A DNA stretch of 64,000 bases, taken from the NCBI GenBank assembly GCA_002423435.1, contig DIWE01000036.1, forward strand, positions 21,574-85,573, in the 5' to 3' direction. Each line of letters starts with the position of its first letter. Within the stretch, counting starts at the first letter, position 1. The position numbers and the translations under genes were made by a program. The stretch is from Clostridiales bacterium UBA6114 (GTDB lineage: Bacteria; Bacillota; Clostridia; Oscillospirales; Butyricicoccaceae). The notes under the pieces were generated by a model. It was not told the origin of the DNA. It did not search any database and saw nothing but the letters and a program-made list of their open reading frames with translations. Of the stretch, positions 18,061 through 26,485 are shown piece by piece.

Positions 18061-18081
18061 AATAGCCGCTTTGCGGTTATT
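18061..18081 (-). terminator. Terminator at the end of the opp-cyuA block
   Basis: AATAGCCGC/GCGGTTATT hairpin with a 3-nt loop overlaps the desulfidase stop; TTTT follows on the minus strand. Confidence 0.55.
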
Positions 18082-19357
18082 CCACCATGATCTTCAGAAT
18101 TTCCGTATCGGTCTCTTTCATGCCCTCTCTTCCCAAGCGGCCTATAGATCTGATCGTATCCTCAACAGTATCTTTCACAAGCCCTTCGCCCGACCGAAAG
18201 AACTGGCCGTTGACCGCCATATTGTATCCGAGCAGGGCGGCGTCGACGGATGAGGCGATTTTAGCCGCGCATGACGGCTTTGCACCGTCGCATACGATTC
18301 CCGAGACATTTGCCAAAGTGTTGACGATCGTTCTCTGGATCACTTCAATACCCGCATCATATAAATAGGCGATTCCTACGCCGCTGCCGCACGCCGCGCT
18401 CACAGCGCCGCAATATGCCGACAGGCTGCCTATACCGGTCTTTTGATGAATAGCGGTTAAATTCCCCAGCACCAGCGCGCGGTAGAGCTTTTCACCGGGT
18501 GCGTTAAGATGTTGCGCATATTTGATTATCGGCAGCGATACCGCCATTCCCTGGTTCCCGCTGCCGGAATTAATGACCACCGGCAGCACGCATCCGCTCA
18601 TACGGGCATCCGAGCCCGCGGCCGGATAGGCCTTGGCAATCGTATTGATATCATTCCCATAACAATTTATCAGCGTCGATCCCACGTTTGCTCCGTAATT
18701 GTTTTTCAGGCCTTCCTCCGCGATCCTGGTGTTGTAATCGATCTGAGTATCGAGCAGGCCTTTGATATCTTCTATATCGACCGAATTCGCAAAATCATAG
18801 ATATCCTCTATGTTCATCTTTGCTCTGTTCTCAAGGCTCGACACGGGCGAAGGATCCATGCCGCAGTCTTTTGAGAAAATCACCTCTCCGTTTTTTTCAA
18901 TCCGGATGATATTGGTATGCTTGTCCCTGATTTCAACAAGCGCGGAATTTGCGCCCTTTTGGACGGTCATTACGATATCGAGGTTTGCGGAGCCGTGAAT
19001 AATTTCCACCCTGCAAATGCCGGCTTTCAGCAATTCTCTTGTTTTTTCTATATGCTCGGGCCGTATATCCGCAAGAACCTCAAGCTGCTTTCCGGCATCT
19101 CCGCCGACTGCGCCCAGTATTGCGCTTGCTTCGATGCCGCGCATATTTCCGGTGGTTGGAACAATAACGCCTTTTACATTCTTGATGATATTCCCACTGC
19201 ATCCGGCTATTATTTTATCCGGGAGTTCTCCAAGCACTTCCCGCGCTTTGGCGGCCGCGAGTGCGATCGCAATCGGCTCGGTACAGCCCAGCGCCGGAAT
19301 CAGTTCCTCCTTCAGAATATTCAGATACATGTTGTATTTTTCGCATTCTCTGTCCAT
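18077..19357 (-). CDS. cyuA: L-cysteine desulfidase (CyuA/YhaM, UPF0597 family)
   Basis: Iron-sulfur enzyme (426 aa) splitting L-cysteine into pyruvate, ammonia and sulfide. Family blocks: EELIPALGCTEPIAIALAAA with the first cluster Cys, GNMRGIEASAILGA, NSGSGNQGMAVSLPII, SAYCGAVSAACGSGVGIAYL, and GIVCDGAKPSCAAK with later cluster cysteines. Start ATG 19357 has GAGGTG 6 nt upstream; the frame extends 24 nt further. The related serine dehydratase family differs in domain order. In this block it would take cysteine, or a cysteine-like product, released from an imported peptide or conjugate. Confidence 0.88.
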   Translation of the reverse strand: MDRECEKYNMYLNILKEELIPALGCTEPIAIALAAAKAREVLGELPDKIIAGCSGNIIKNVKGVIVPTTGNMRGIEASAILGAVGGDAGKQLEVLADIRPEHIEKTRELLKAGICRVEIIHGSANLDIVMTVQKGANSALVEIRDKHTNIIRIEKNGEVIFSKDCGMDPSPVSSLENRAKMNIEDIYDFANSVDIEDIKGLLDTQIDYNTRIAEEGLKNNYGANVGSTLINCYGNDINTIAKAYPAAGSDARMSGCVLPVVINSGSGNQGMAVSLPIIKYAQHLNAPGEKLYRALVLGNLTAIHQKTGIGSLSAYCGAVSAACGSGVGIAYLYDAGIEVIQRTIVNTLANVSGIVCDGAKPSCAAKIASSVDAALLGYNMAVNGQFFRSGEGLVKDTVEDTIRSIGRLGREGMKETDTEILKIMVE

Positions 19358-19393
19358 GTCTTTCACCTCAATGCCATACATGTAAGCCCACGC

Positions 19394-20572
19394 TTATTTG
19401 TTAATTGTAATGCGTTTGTTATCGAGCTTTGTCAGGCATTCATAGCCGGTTTCGGTAATGAGCACCGTATCGGAATGCCTGACTCCGCCCCATGATTTGT
19501 CCATGAGGCCGGGCTCAACCGTTATAACCATGCCGGCCGCCAAAAGGAGCTTATTTCCGCCGGCTAACGACGGGAATTCGTGAGCCGAGCACCCCACTCC
19601 ATGCCCGACCCTGCCGGGAAGAATTTCGCCGAAGCCATGTTTTATGAAAACAGCTGCTGCCGCCAGATAAAGGGATTCAAAAGAAAAACCGGGCTTCAAG
19701 CTGTCAAAGACCGCCTGCCTCGCCTCCAGCATCGCCCCATATGCCCTGTCCCTTATGCCCGCAACTTTATTGACAATAATACTGCGCTCATTTTCGGCAT
19801 GATATCCGTTGACCTTTGCCCATGCCATCGGCAGGGAAAGGTCGCCGGGAAGGGGTGTGTAATGCTTGGGGCAGTCGCAGCCGTATGCAATATGACTGTT
19901 GGACAGGCACCAGACATGCAGGCTGTCGATCATTCCTCCCTCGGAGGTCCCGAACCCACAGACCTCGGTATCGTTATAAAGCTCGCTCCACGCCTTGCGC
20001 ATCCGATACTGGCCCTCCGTGCTTGCGCATGCCTCGGAATATCCCTTCTCCAGACAGCCAATCGCAGTCTCAACTCCAATATCGACCAGATGAGCCGCTT
20101 TTTTAATACAGCTGATTTCATATGCATCCTTTATGATCTTCATCATATTAATAGGGGATGAAATATCCAAAACGGTCGCCGGATTCAGTTTGGCGAGGAT
20201 TTTCTGATAGAGGCTTATATTGATGCTGTCAAGCTCCAGGCCGAGCCTGACCGGTACGTCTTCAAGGATTTCCCTGATCGCATCGACGGGATCGATGGCC
20301 AGAGAGACATTGGAACCCCATTTTCCATACAGCTGGACGTTGCCAATTGCCCCCTCTTCCTTTGCGTGGTCGCATCGAATGCTGTGAACCAGCAGGCAAG
20401 TGCCTTTTTTGACGCTGACAATTACAAAGCAAGGGTGGCTGTTGAGCACCGGGTTAAAGTTGCTGAAGTAGAATACATTTTCCGGCTTTACAATAATTGC
20501 GGCATCCAGCCCTTCTTCCGTCAGTTTTTCTTTTAAGCTCTCAATCCTTCTGGAAACAAATTTCTTATTCAC
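19394..20572 (-). CDS. M24-family protein (creatinase/Xaa-Pro peptidase fold) with altered metal site
   Basis: The product (392 aa) has an N-terminal creatinase-type domain (1-140) and a C-terminal pita-bread domain (150-380). Kept: GRVGHGVGCSAHEFP with His324/His331 and ITVEPG with Glu353. Changed: the first Asp is Met249, the second is Glu260 in NGYHAENER, and the last Glu is Ser367 in GGVRHSD. Loss of three of five metal ligands points to a metal-independent enzyme, as in creatinase itself, rather than an aminopeptidase. GTG start with GGAGGA 8 nt upstream; 36 bp before cyuA. Substrate unknown. Confidence 0.82.
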   Translation of the reverse strand: MNKKFVSRRIESLKEKLTEEGLDAAIIVKPENVFYFSNFNPVLNSHPCFVIVSVKKGTCLLVHSIRCDHAKEEGAIGNVQLYGKWGSNVSLAIDPVDAIREILEDVPVRLGLELDSINISLYQKILAKLNPATVLDISSPINMMKIIKDAYEISCIKKAAHLVDIGVETAIGCLEKGYSEACASTEGQYRMRKAWSELYNDTEVCGFGTSEGGMIDSLHVWCLSNSHIAYGCDCPKHYTPLPGDLSLPMAWAKVNGYHAENERSIIVNKVAGIRDRAYGAMLEARQAVFDSLKPGFSFESLYLAAAAVFIKHGFGEILPGRVGHGVGCSAHEFPSLAGGNKLLLAAGMVITVEPGLMDKSWGGVRHSDTVLITETGYECLTKLDNKRITINK

Positions 20573-20670
20573 GGTTAACGTCCTCCTCTTCTGCCGGGGA
20601 GGCCTGACTCAGGCTGATGCAAGGATTTCCCGTAAAAGTCGAAGCATCTCCGGCAGAAACTGTAATCAGC

Positions 20671-21687
20671 TTACCCTTTTTGCGCGATCTCCTGCTTAAG
20701 AAGAGCGGCTTCGACTTTGCATTTCGCCTTTTTTATATACTCCAGCATTTCTTCGTCGACCGGATACCGGATCACGCAGCCCGGCGTGAGGATGTGCCCT
20801 CTTCCCTTAAGCTGCTTTACACACTCGTAGATCTGGTTTTGCAGCTCGTTCTTGTTGTGGTTTGTGATATCCATCCTCTTGATGCCGCCCATAACGCATT
20901 TGCCCGTCATCATATTCGCCTCTTCCAGAGCGGGAAGGCTTTCCCATACATGCCAGTTGAATACCTGAACGGGATACTGCTCGAGCAGATTGAACATGAT
21001 GTTTTCTCCATGGGCATGGAGCACGTTAAACCAGCCCTTTGAAGCGGCGATGACCCTTTTGTCGTAATATGCGCCGTATTCCTGATACAGTTCTTCACTC
21101 ATAATATTGTAAGAGCTCATTTGGGAAGCAAAGAATATGCCGTCCGCCCCGAGCTCGACCGCTCTTTCGACCAGCTTGCAGGTGGTTTGGGTGATGGCCT
21201 CAAGCGCCTTATGTACCTCCTGGCCGTCCCCGTTTTTGATGTGCTCCAGCAGACATTTGTTTGAAAGCTTGTCCGCCGTCGTTATGGGACTGAAGACGGT
21301 AAAAATCACGGGCACCTCGCCCTTTGTCATTTCAAGCAATAGTCTCAGCGAGGTAAGCTCGCGCGCCAGTGCGCCCTCTTCAATACTGGTAGCCTTTACC
21401 TTGCTCCAATCCTCAACCGCTTTAACGGGAGTATCTAGGATCTTCGCCACGCCGCCCGAGGATATTTCGGAATAATCAACCGTACAGCCCAGGTCCTCTA
21501 TAGGGTACATCCCGTTGTTCATCGTCTTTATGAAATCAACATCATATTTTTTGTAAAATTCAAAGGTTGCCTCCGCAAGCCTGACAGGGTCCATATCGAT
21601 TCCGGGCAGATGAGTCCATATTGCATAAGGAATCGAATCAGGCTTCCTGCCCTCTATCGCCGCCTTGATTCGTTCGATTTTTGTCAT
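20671..21687 (-). CDS. UroD/MtaA-like protein (uroporphyrinogen decarboxylase superfamily)
   Basis: The product (338 aa) is a TIM-barrel of the URO-D family (COG0407 type). Seen: a typical N-terminus TKIERIKAAIEGRKPDSIPY, a KYDVDFIKTMNNG segment, ELGADGIFFASQMSS, NVLHAHGEN with His224/His226, and TPGCVIRYPVDEEML with Cys304. In MtaA/MtbA-type methylcobalamin:thiol methyltransferases a His-x-Cys plus a distal Cys bind zinc; here His-x-His plus Cys could do so. True haem-pathway UroD is unlikely given the context. No corrinoid protein is in the window. Start ATG 21687 has AGGAG 7 nt upstream. It lies directly after the hairpin-array element. Confidence 0.8.
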   Translation of the reverse strand: MTKIERIKAAIEGRKPDSIPYAIWTHLPGIDMDPVRLAEATFEFYKKYDVDFIKTMNNGMYPIEDLGCTVDYSEISSGGVAKILDTPVKAVEDWSKVKATSIEEGALARELTSLRLLLEMTKGEVPVIFTVFSPITTADKLSNKCLLEHIKNGDGQEVHKALEAITQTTCKLVERAVELGADGIFFASQMSSYNIMSEELYQEYGAYYDKRVIAASKGWFNVLHAHGENIMFNLLEQYPVQVFNWHVWESLPALEEANMMTGKCVMGGIKRMDITNHNKNELQNQIYECVKQLKGRGHILTPGCVIRYPVDEEMLEYIKKAKCKVEAALLKQEIAQKG

Positions 21688-21747
21688 AACGTAGCTCCTT
21701 TCGGCAGTATTTCCTTCGTACCTTGAACGGAGTAAACAGCCGTTTGC

Positions 21748-22016
21748 GGTAAAAACCGCAAACGGCTGAGGCTGTCGAAGAACTCGACAGCCTTTCGAGG
21801 GGGAATCCAATTCCCCCTCGAGGAGCACCCCAAGCGATCATGATCGCTTGGGGACCACGCCTCCTCCAGGTGCGGACAAAACCAATGGTTTTGTCCAGTG
21901 TGTCCTTCGGCGGCGCATGTCCGCCGAAGGACTTATCCCAAGTTAAGGGGCTCCGGCCCCTTAACAATTCCTAAAATATACTTTTTCGACACTCTGAGCC
22001 GTTTGCGGTTTTTACC
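21748..22016. mobile_element. 269-bp element of seven consecutive hairpins with 32-bp terminal inverted repeats (MITE-like)
   Basis: Ends 21748-21779 and 21985-22016 are inverted copies (29 of 32 identical; 20 consecutive identical bases from GGTAAAAACC inward). Stem-loops run nearly without gaps: 21738-21767 (13 bp, its left arm starting 10 bp outside the left end), 21769-21793 (10), 21795-21821 (12), 21828-21853 (26-nt perfect palindrome), 21874-21896 (10), 21902-21932 (12), 21942-21965 (10). No ORF and no obvious target duplication. It lies between the permease and the UroD-like gene within one transcription unit. Confidence 0.7.
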
Positions 22017-22059
22017 AACTATCCCGCCGTTTCCGTATTGCAGCAAACCGACCCTTTCC

Positions 22060-22974
22060 TTAATATCGAATTCTGGGATCAACCAGCGCACATGTAATGT
22101 CAATCAACAGATTTACCATGACCATCATAAAGGCAATGATGATTAATGCGCCCTGAATCAGGGTATAATCTCTCGCTTGAACAGCCTGTATCACCAAGCG
22201 CCCCAATCCGGGCCATGAAAATACCGTTTCGGTCACTACCGCGCCGGCCAATGTCGTTCCGAACTGGAGCCCCACGATGGTGATGGTGGGGATCAGCGAA
22301 TTGCGCAGGGCATGTCCCGTAAGCACCGCATACTTGGAGAGCCCCTTGGCTTTGGCGGTTCTGATATAATCCTCTCCCAGCACGTCCAGCAGGCTGGAGC
22401 GGGACAGTCTGGTTATGGTGGCGACCGAATAGGTGCCCAGGGTAACGGCAGGCATGATCAAATGCCTGAATGTTCCGCTTCCATAGATCGGAAGCAGCTG
22501 CAGCTTGACCCCGAATATCAATATCAGCAGCAGTCCCAGCCAAAAAACCGGCATGCATTGACCGACGAACGCCAGGCTGCGCGTAATGCTGTCAATAGGG
22601 GAATGGCGCCTGACCGCTGAGATGACTCCCGCCGGAATTCCTATCAGGGCAGCCCACAAAAGGGCCACTATCGTCAGCTGAAAGGTTGCCGGCAAGCGTT
22701 CAACCACAAGCTTTATCACCGGCTGCTTATGGCTGATCGACGTGCCGAAATCTCCGTGCAGCGCATTGATGATAAACTGCTTATACTGCAGATAGATGGG
22801 AAGATCCAGCCCCATTTCCCGTCTGATACTTGCAATGTTTTCCGGCGATACGCCCTGCGCAAGCATCTGGTCGGTGGGATCTCCGGTCAGACGGATCAGA
22901 AAGAACACGGCCACTGAAACTCCCACAATAACGACAAAGGCCTGCGCGATCCGCCGGATGATATAAGCGCCCAT
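22060..22974 (-). CDS. Dipeptide/oligopeptide ABC transporter permease (DppB/OppB type)
   Basis: Inner-membrane subunit with about six helices. It has the N-terminal YIIRRIAQAFVVIVGVSVAVFFLIRL helix typical of DppB, GDFGTSISHKQPV, the ABC-contact (EAA) loop EDYIRTAKAKGLS, and the closing TETVFSWPGLGRLVIQAVQARDY. Two ATGs compete; 22974 has GGTGGA 6 nt upstream whereas 22980 is too close, giving 304 aa. The permease pair is split in this operon: DppC lies upstream at 25637, with the M19-like gene and the binding protein between them. Confidence 0.9.
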   Translation of the reverse strand: MGAYIIRRIAQAFVVIVGVSVAVFFLIRLTGDPTDQMLAQGVSPENIASIRREMGLDLPIYLQYKQFIINALHGDFGTSISHKQPVIKLVVERLPATFQLTIVALLWAALIGIPAGVISAVRRHSPIDSITRSLAFVGQCMPVFWLGLLLILIFGVKLQLLPIYGSGTFRHLIMPAVTLGTYSVATITRLSRSSLLDVLGEDYIRTAKAKGLSKYAVLTGHALRNSLIPTITIVGLQFGTTLAGAVVTETVFSWPGLGRLVIQAVQARDYTLIQGALIIIAFMMVMVNLLIDITCALVDPRIRY

Positions 22975-23003
22975 ACCCATTCCACCTTAAAACAAGTTAA
23001 ATC

Positions 23004-24557
23004 CTACTTCTCGACGGAAGCATCACCAAGCCACAGGTATTCTATAATGGCGCGGTAATCCTTTACATCTTTTCTTGCCGCAAAGATGGTATCGACCGAG
23101 CCCAGAAACAGCCACGCGGCATCGTCATGAACAAACTTCATTGCATCCTGGAGCTTTTTCTCTCGGCTGTCCAGATCTGTGGTCGCCGCAATGTCCTCGA
23201 TCATGCCGTCCAGCGTTTTATTGGTGTAGAACGAGAAATTGGCGCCGGTGCGCAGACCGTCGTACAGCACCGAGTAGCCGTCATAGCTGCCGTATCCCAG
23301 TGATGTGAGGAACAGCCCGTCAAGCTCGCGGCTGGTGCGCGCCTTGGAGAAGGTCGACCAGTCCATGGTTTTGATCTCGGCATTGACACCGATCTTGCCG
23401 AGCTGGGAGGCGATAGCCTCGGCGATTTCCTTGTCCATCGAGAAACGGCCGGGAGAACAGTTGAAGGTGACGGTGAAGCCGTCGGGATAGCCGGCCTCCG
23501 CCAGCAAAGCCTTCGCCGCTTCTTCGTCGTAGGCATACGGCTCGACGGAAGGATTGTAGCCTGTCATGGTTTTACCGACGGGTTGTCCGTAGCTGCTGCC
23601 GGTCCCGCCGAGAATATACTCGAAGATCGAATCCTTGTCGATCGCCATATTGAGCGCCTGTCTGACCTTTACGTTCTGCAGGGGACCCTCTTTTTCAGTG
23701 TTCATGCCCACATATATGACACGGGGGCCTTCGGCGGTGTACACCTCGACGTCAGGGGAGGACTTGAGCTGATCAAGTGCGGATACCGGAACATTCGTGA
23801 TAATGTCGACGTCGCCGGTGAGCAGCGCGGAAACGCGGACGTCGTCTTCAGTGATCGGGACAAACTTGACCGTGTCAATCTTAGGGGTGCCTTTCCAGAA
23901 GTCCGGGAAAGCTTGCAAAGTCAGATGGTCGTCCTTAACCCATTCGACAAATTGGAAGGGGCCCGCACCGACAGGCCGGGTGGCAACCTCTTCCAGAGAA
24001 CGGTTCATTTCGCTCATGGGAAGCATCGACAGAAGCGGCAGCGAATCGGGCAGTGTCGGCATCGGATTCCCGCTTATGATGCGCACGGTCAGATCGTCTA
24101 CCACTTCGGCACCCGTAACGCCCGCAATGTAGCCATAGGTGGACAGACCGGCGGGGGGATTTATAATACGCTCGATATTTGCTTTGATTGTTTCGGCATT
24201 CAGCGTTTCGCCGTTCTGGAATTTGACGCCCTCACGGAGCTTGAATTCCCAGGTCCTGTCGTCGACCGCGGTCCACTCGGTGGCCAGCGCGCCCGTGAGC
24301 TCGCCGTTTGCATCCCTGGTCAGGAGGGGCTGATGGATCGCAAAGTCGATATTGCATTTGGGAACGCCGCCCGGGGAATGCCCGTCCAGCTGCGCGACGT
24401 CGACGCCCTGCGCCACTATGATTTCCGCGGGCTCGGCGGGATTATTTTCAACAGAAGAACTCCCGGAGGGTTCACTGGGTGTTCCGGAACAGCCGGTAAC
24501 GGCCATGATAAGCGCCATAACGGCGCAAGCCATCATAACAAATCTTCTCTTTTTCAA
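23004..24557 (-). CDS. Peptide/nickel-type substrate-binding lipoprotein (SBP family 5)
   Basis: The product (517 aa) is the extracellular receptor of the importer. A TTG start (24557) with GGAGAG 8 nt upstream is followed by a lipoprotein signal ending in AVTGC (Cys23). SBP_bac_5 marks: TEWTAVDDRTWEFKLREGVKFQNGE, VRQALNMAIDKDSIFEYILGG, and an ALLAEAGYPDGFTVTF segment. The family binds di/oligopeptides, nickel, opines, glutathione and similar compounds, so the ligand is not fixed. It is cotranscribed with permeases on both sides. Confidence 0.92.
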   Translation of the reverse strand: MKKRRFVMMACAVMALIMAVTGCSGTPSEPSGSSSVENNPAEPAEIIVAQGVDVAQLDGHSPGGVPKCNIDFAIHQPLLTRDANGELTGALATEWTAVDDRTWEFKLREGVKFQNGETLNAETIKANIERIINPPAGLSTYGYIAGVTGAEVVDDLTVRIISGNPMPTLPDSLPLLSMLPMSEMNRSLEEVATRPVGAGPFQFVEWVKDDHLTLQAFPDFWKGTPKIDTVKFVPITEDDVRVSALLTGDVDIITNVPVSALDQLKSSPDVEVYTAEGPRVIYVGMNTEKEGPLQNVKVRQALNMAIDKDSIFEYILGGTGSSYGQPVGKTMTGYNPSVEPYAYDEEAAKALLAEAGYPDGFTVTFNCSPGRFSMDKEIAEAIASQLGKIGVNAEIKTMDWSTFSKARTSRELDGLFLTSLGYGSYDGYSVLYDGLRTGANFSFYTNKTLDGMIEDIAATTDLDSREKKLQDAMKFVHDDAAWLFLGSVDTIFAARKDVKDYRAIIEYLWLGDASVEK

Positions 24558-24578
24558 AATAGAATCTCTCCTTCTTAT

Positions 24579-25589
24579 TTACGCTCCCCAGATTTCCTTA
24601 AAAACCCTGATAAAGTTTCCGCCCAGAATACTTTTGATTTCCTCGTCGCGATACCCCCTTTCCTTGAGGCGGTCGCCGACTTTCGGCCAACAGGAAAAAT
24701 CGCTGAAACCTTCGGCATGTTTTCCGCTCAGGCCGGAAAAAGTCAGCAAAGCCGGAGCCGCCTTGGACAGCAAGACCTGCTCGTCAAGGACATCTCCGAT
24801 GAGGCGATCCGTGCTGATACCAACGTGCTCGACCCCGACTTTTTCGATTACATATTCGATATGGTCAATCAGGTTGTCCACGGTGGGACGCTTTCCGCTG
24901 GTATCGCAGCAAAAAATCGCAACGGGCGTTATGGCGATCACGCCGCCTGTCTCCGCAATCGCTTTGATCTCATCATCGGGCAGGTTGCGGAAATGGTTTG
25001 TAACCGCCTTTATGTTGGAATGGGTGCAGACCACAGGCTTTTTGCTCACCCTGATCGCATCCATCGCAGTCTTGTAGCCGACGTGGGACAGATCCACCGC
25101 GACGCCGATGCGGTTCATCTCCGCAACCACCCTTTTTCCAAGGCTGGTCAGTCCGGAATCGTTCGGCTCCTCGCATCCGCCTCCCAGCGCGTTGCCGCGC
25201 ATATAAGTCAGGCTCATGGTGCGCAGACCGAGACGGTGGTAAAGCCGCAGCATTGCGAGATCCTCAAAGATCGCGTTTGCTCCCTGGAACATCGCGATAT
25301 AACCCAGTTTCTTTTCACGCTTCGCGCGTAAGATATCCTCTGTCGTCTCGACCAGCAGCATCTTATCCGGGAAGCGGGAAATCATCCAGTGAAAGTCGTC
25401 AAACCAACGCAGCACAGTGCGCCAGTCCCAGATATCGGTGTCGGCCACTATCGTTTCGGACATCACGCTTACGCCGTTTTTAAGCGCCTGATCGATGAAC
25501 GACTCTCCGTTCTGGCCCGCGGTGGGACGGCGCATCGTCCAGCTTCCCATGGTATCCATTACAATTGCCTCTTCATATGCCTTGTTCAT
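24579..25589 (-). CDS. M19 (renal dipeptidase)-family protein lacking several zinc ligands
   Basis: 336 aa from ATG 25589 (AAAGGA 10 nt upstream). The barrel of membrane dipeptidases is clear: VAVDLSHVGYKTAMDAI with His169, VVCTHSN with His190, NHFRNLPDDEIKAIAETGGVIAI with Arg201, and the C-terminal ILGGNFIRVFKEIW. The first zinc motif, normally D-G-H-x-D, is Asp12-Thr-Met14-Gly-Ser16, and the bridging Glu is Gln102. A standard binuclear zinc site therefore cannot form; a mononuclear or metal-free hydrolase is possible. No signal peptide. It sits inside the importer operon, so it likely acts on the imported compound. Confidence 0.82.
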   Translation of the reverse strand: MNKAYEEAIVMDTMGSWTMRRPTAGQNGESFIDQALKNGVSVMSETIVADTDIWDWRTVLRWFDDFHWMISRFPDKMLLVETTEDILRAKREKKLGYIAMFQGANAIFEDLAMLRLYHRLGLRTMSLTYMRGNALGGGCEEPNDSGLTSLGKRVVAEMNRIGVAVDLSHVGYKTAMDAIRVSKKPVVCTHSNIKAVTNHFRNLPDDEIKAIAETGGVIAITPVAIFCCDTSGKRPTVDNLIDHIEYVIEKVGVEHVGISTDRLIGDVLDEQVLLSKAAPALLTFSGLSGKHAEGFSDFSCWPKVGDRLKERGYRDEEIKSILGGNFIRVFKEIWGA

Positions 25590-25636
25590 CTTTTTCAATT
25601 CCTTTCGCTTATAACTTCTGCGATACAGGACAGAAA

Positions 25637-26485
25637 TCATGCATCCAGTTTCGGATCAAGATAATCCCTGAACCAATCGCCCACAAGGTTGATTCCAAAC
25701 ACCAGAAAGAATATGGCGAGACCCGGAAATACCGAAACCCACCATGCAGAGGTAAAATAGGACCGACCGTCCGAAAGCATGCCTCCCCAAGTCGGTGTCG
25801 GCGCCGGAATTCCCAGACCTAAAAAGCCCAGCGTCGCCTCCATGATAATCATGCGGGACATTTCCAGCGTTGCCATGATAATGATGCTCGACGCCACATT
25901 CGGAAGCAGGTATCGGATAATGGTCAGCCACGTCGGTACGCCTATGGCCTTTGCGGCCTGTACGAATTCCTTCTCGCGCAGTACCAGCACCTCGCTGCGG
26001 ACCAGCCGGGTAAAGCGCACCCATCCGCTGAGCGCCAGAATAAATATAATGCTGGACATGCTCGGCTTGAGCAGAGCCGCCGCAACCACCGCCAAAAGTA
26101 TAAACGGGAAGGACAGCTGGATATCGGCCAGACGCATGATGACCGTATCGACGCCCTTGCCGAACAGGCCGCTGATCAGCCCGAGAAAGGTCCCGATCAG
26201 CATCGAAAGCGCCGTGGCGGCAAAGCCGACGCTGATGGAAATCCTGCCCCCGTACAGAATCCTTGTCAGGATATCGCGTCCGAGATAATCGGTGCCCAAA
26301 AGATAAGCGTTCCCTTCCTCATCGACATAGCCGGGGGCGCGAAGCCGCAGCGCAAGGCTGTCGCTGTTGGGAGAATAGGGTGAAAGGCAGGGACCGACGA
26401 TCGAAAGCAGGATAAACAACAGAATAATCGCAAGCCCGATTACGGCCATTTTATTTTTGAAAAGGCTTTTCATCAGTTTTTTCAT
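25637..26485 (-). CDS. Dipeptide/oligopeptide ABC transporter permease (DppC/OppC type)
   Basis: Second permease subunit (282 aa): KLMKSLFKNKMAVIGLAIILLFIL, LGTDYLGRDILTRILYGGRISISVGF (diagnostic for DppC), the contact loop EKEFVQAAKAIGVPTW, and TLGFLGLGIPAPTPTWGGML near the end. Start ATG 26485 has GGAGAGG 7 nt upstream and overlaps the oppF stop as ATGA, so translation is coupled. Confidence 0.92.
   Translation of the reverse strand: MKKLMKSLFKNKMAVIGLAIILLFILLSIVGPCLSPYSPNSDSLALRLRAPGYVDEEGNAYLLGTDYLGRDILTRILYGGRISISVGFAATALSMLIGTFLGLISGLFGKGVDTVIMRLADIQLSFPFILLAVVAAALLKPSMSSIIFILALSGWVRFTRLVRSEVLVLREKEFVQAAKAIGVPTWLTIIRYLLPNVASSIIIMATLEMSRMIIMEATLGFLGLGIPAPTPTWGGMLSDGRSYFTSAWWVSVFPGLAIFFLVFGINLVGDWFRDYLDPKLDA

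Noticed and set aside
20671..21687. Haem-pathway uroporphyrinogen decarboxylase (hemE)
   Set aside because: His-x-His/Cys pattern and catabolic context fit the MtaA-like branch; no haem genes nearby.
21738..21965. CRISPR array
   Set aside because: The hairpins differ from each other in sequence and have no constant repeat or spacer length; no cas genes.
23583..25331. 582-codon open frame on the plus strand
   Set aside because: It is antisense to the binding-protein and M19-like genes, both with clear family motifs; long shadow frames are expected at this GC content.
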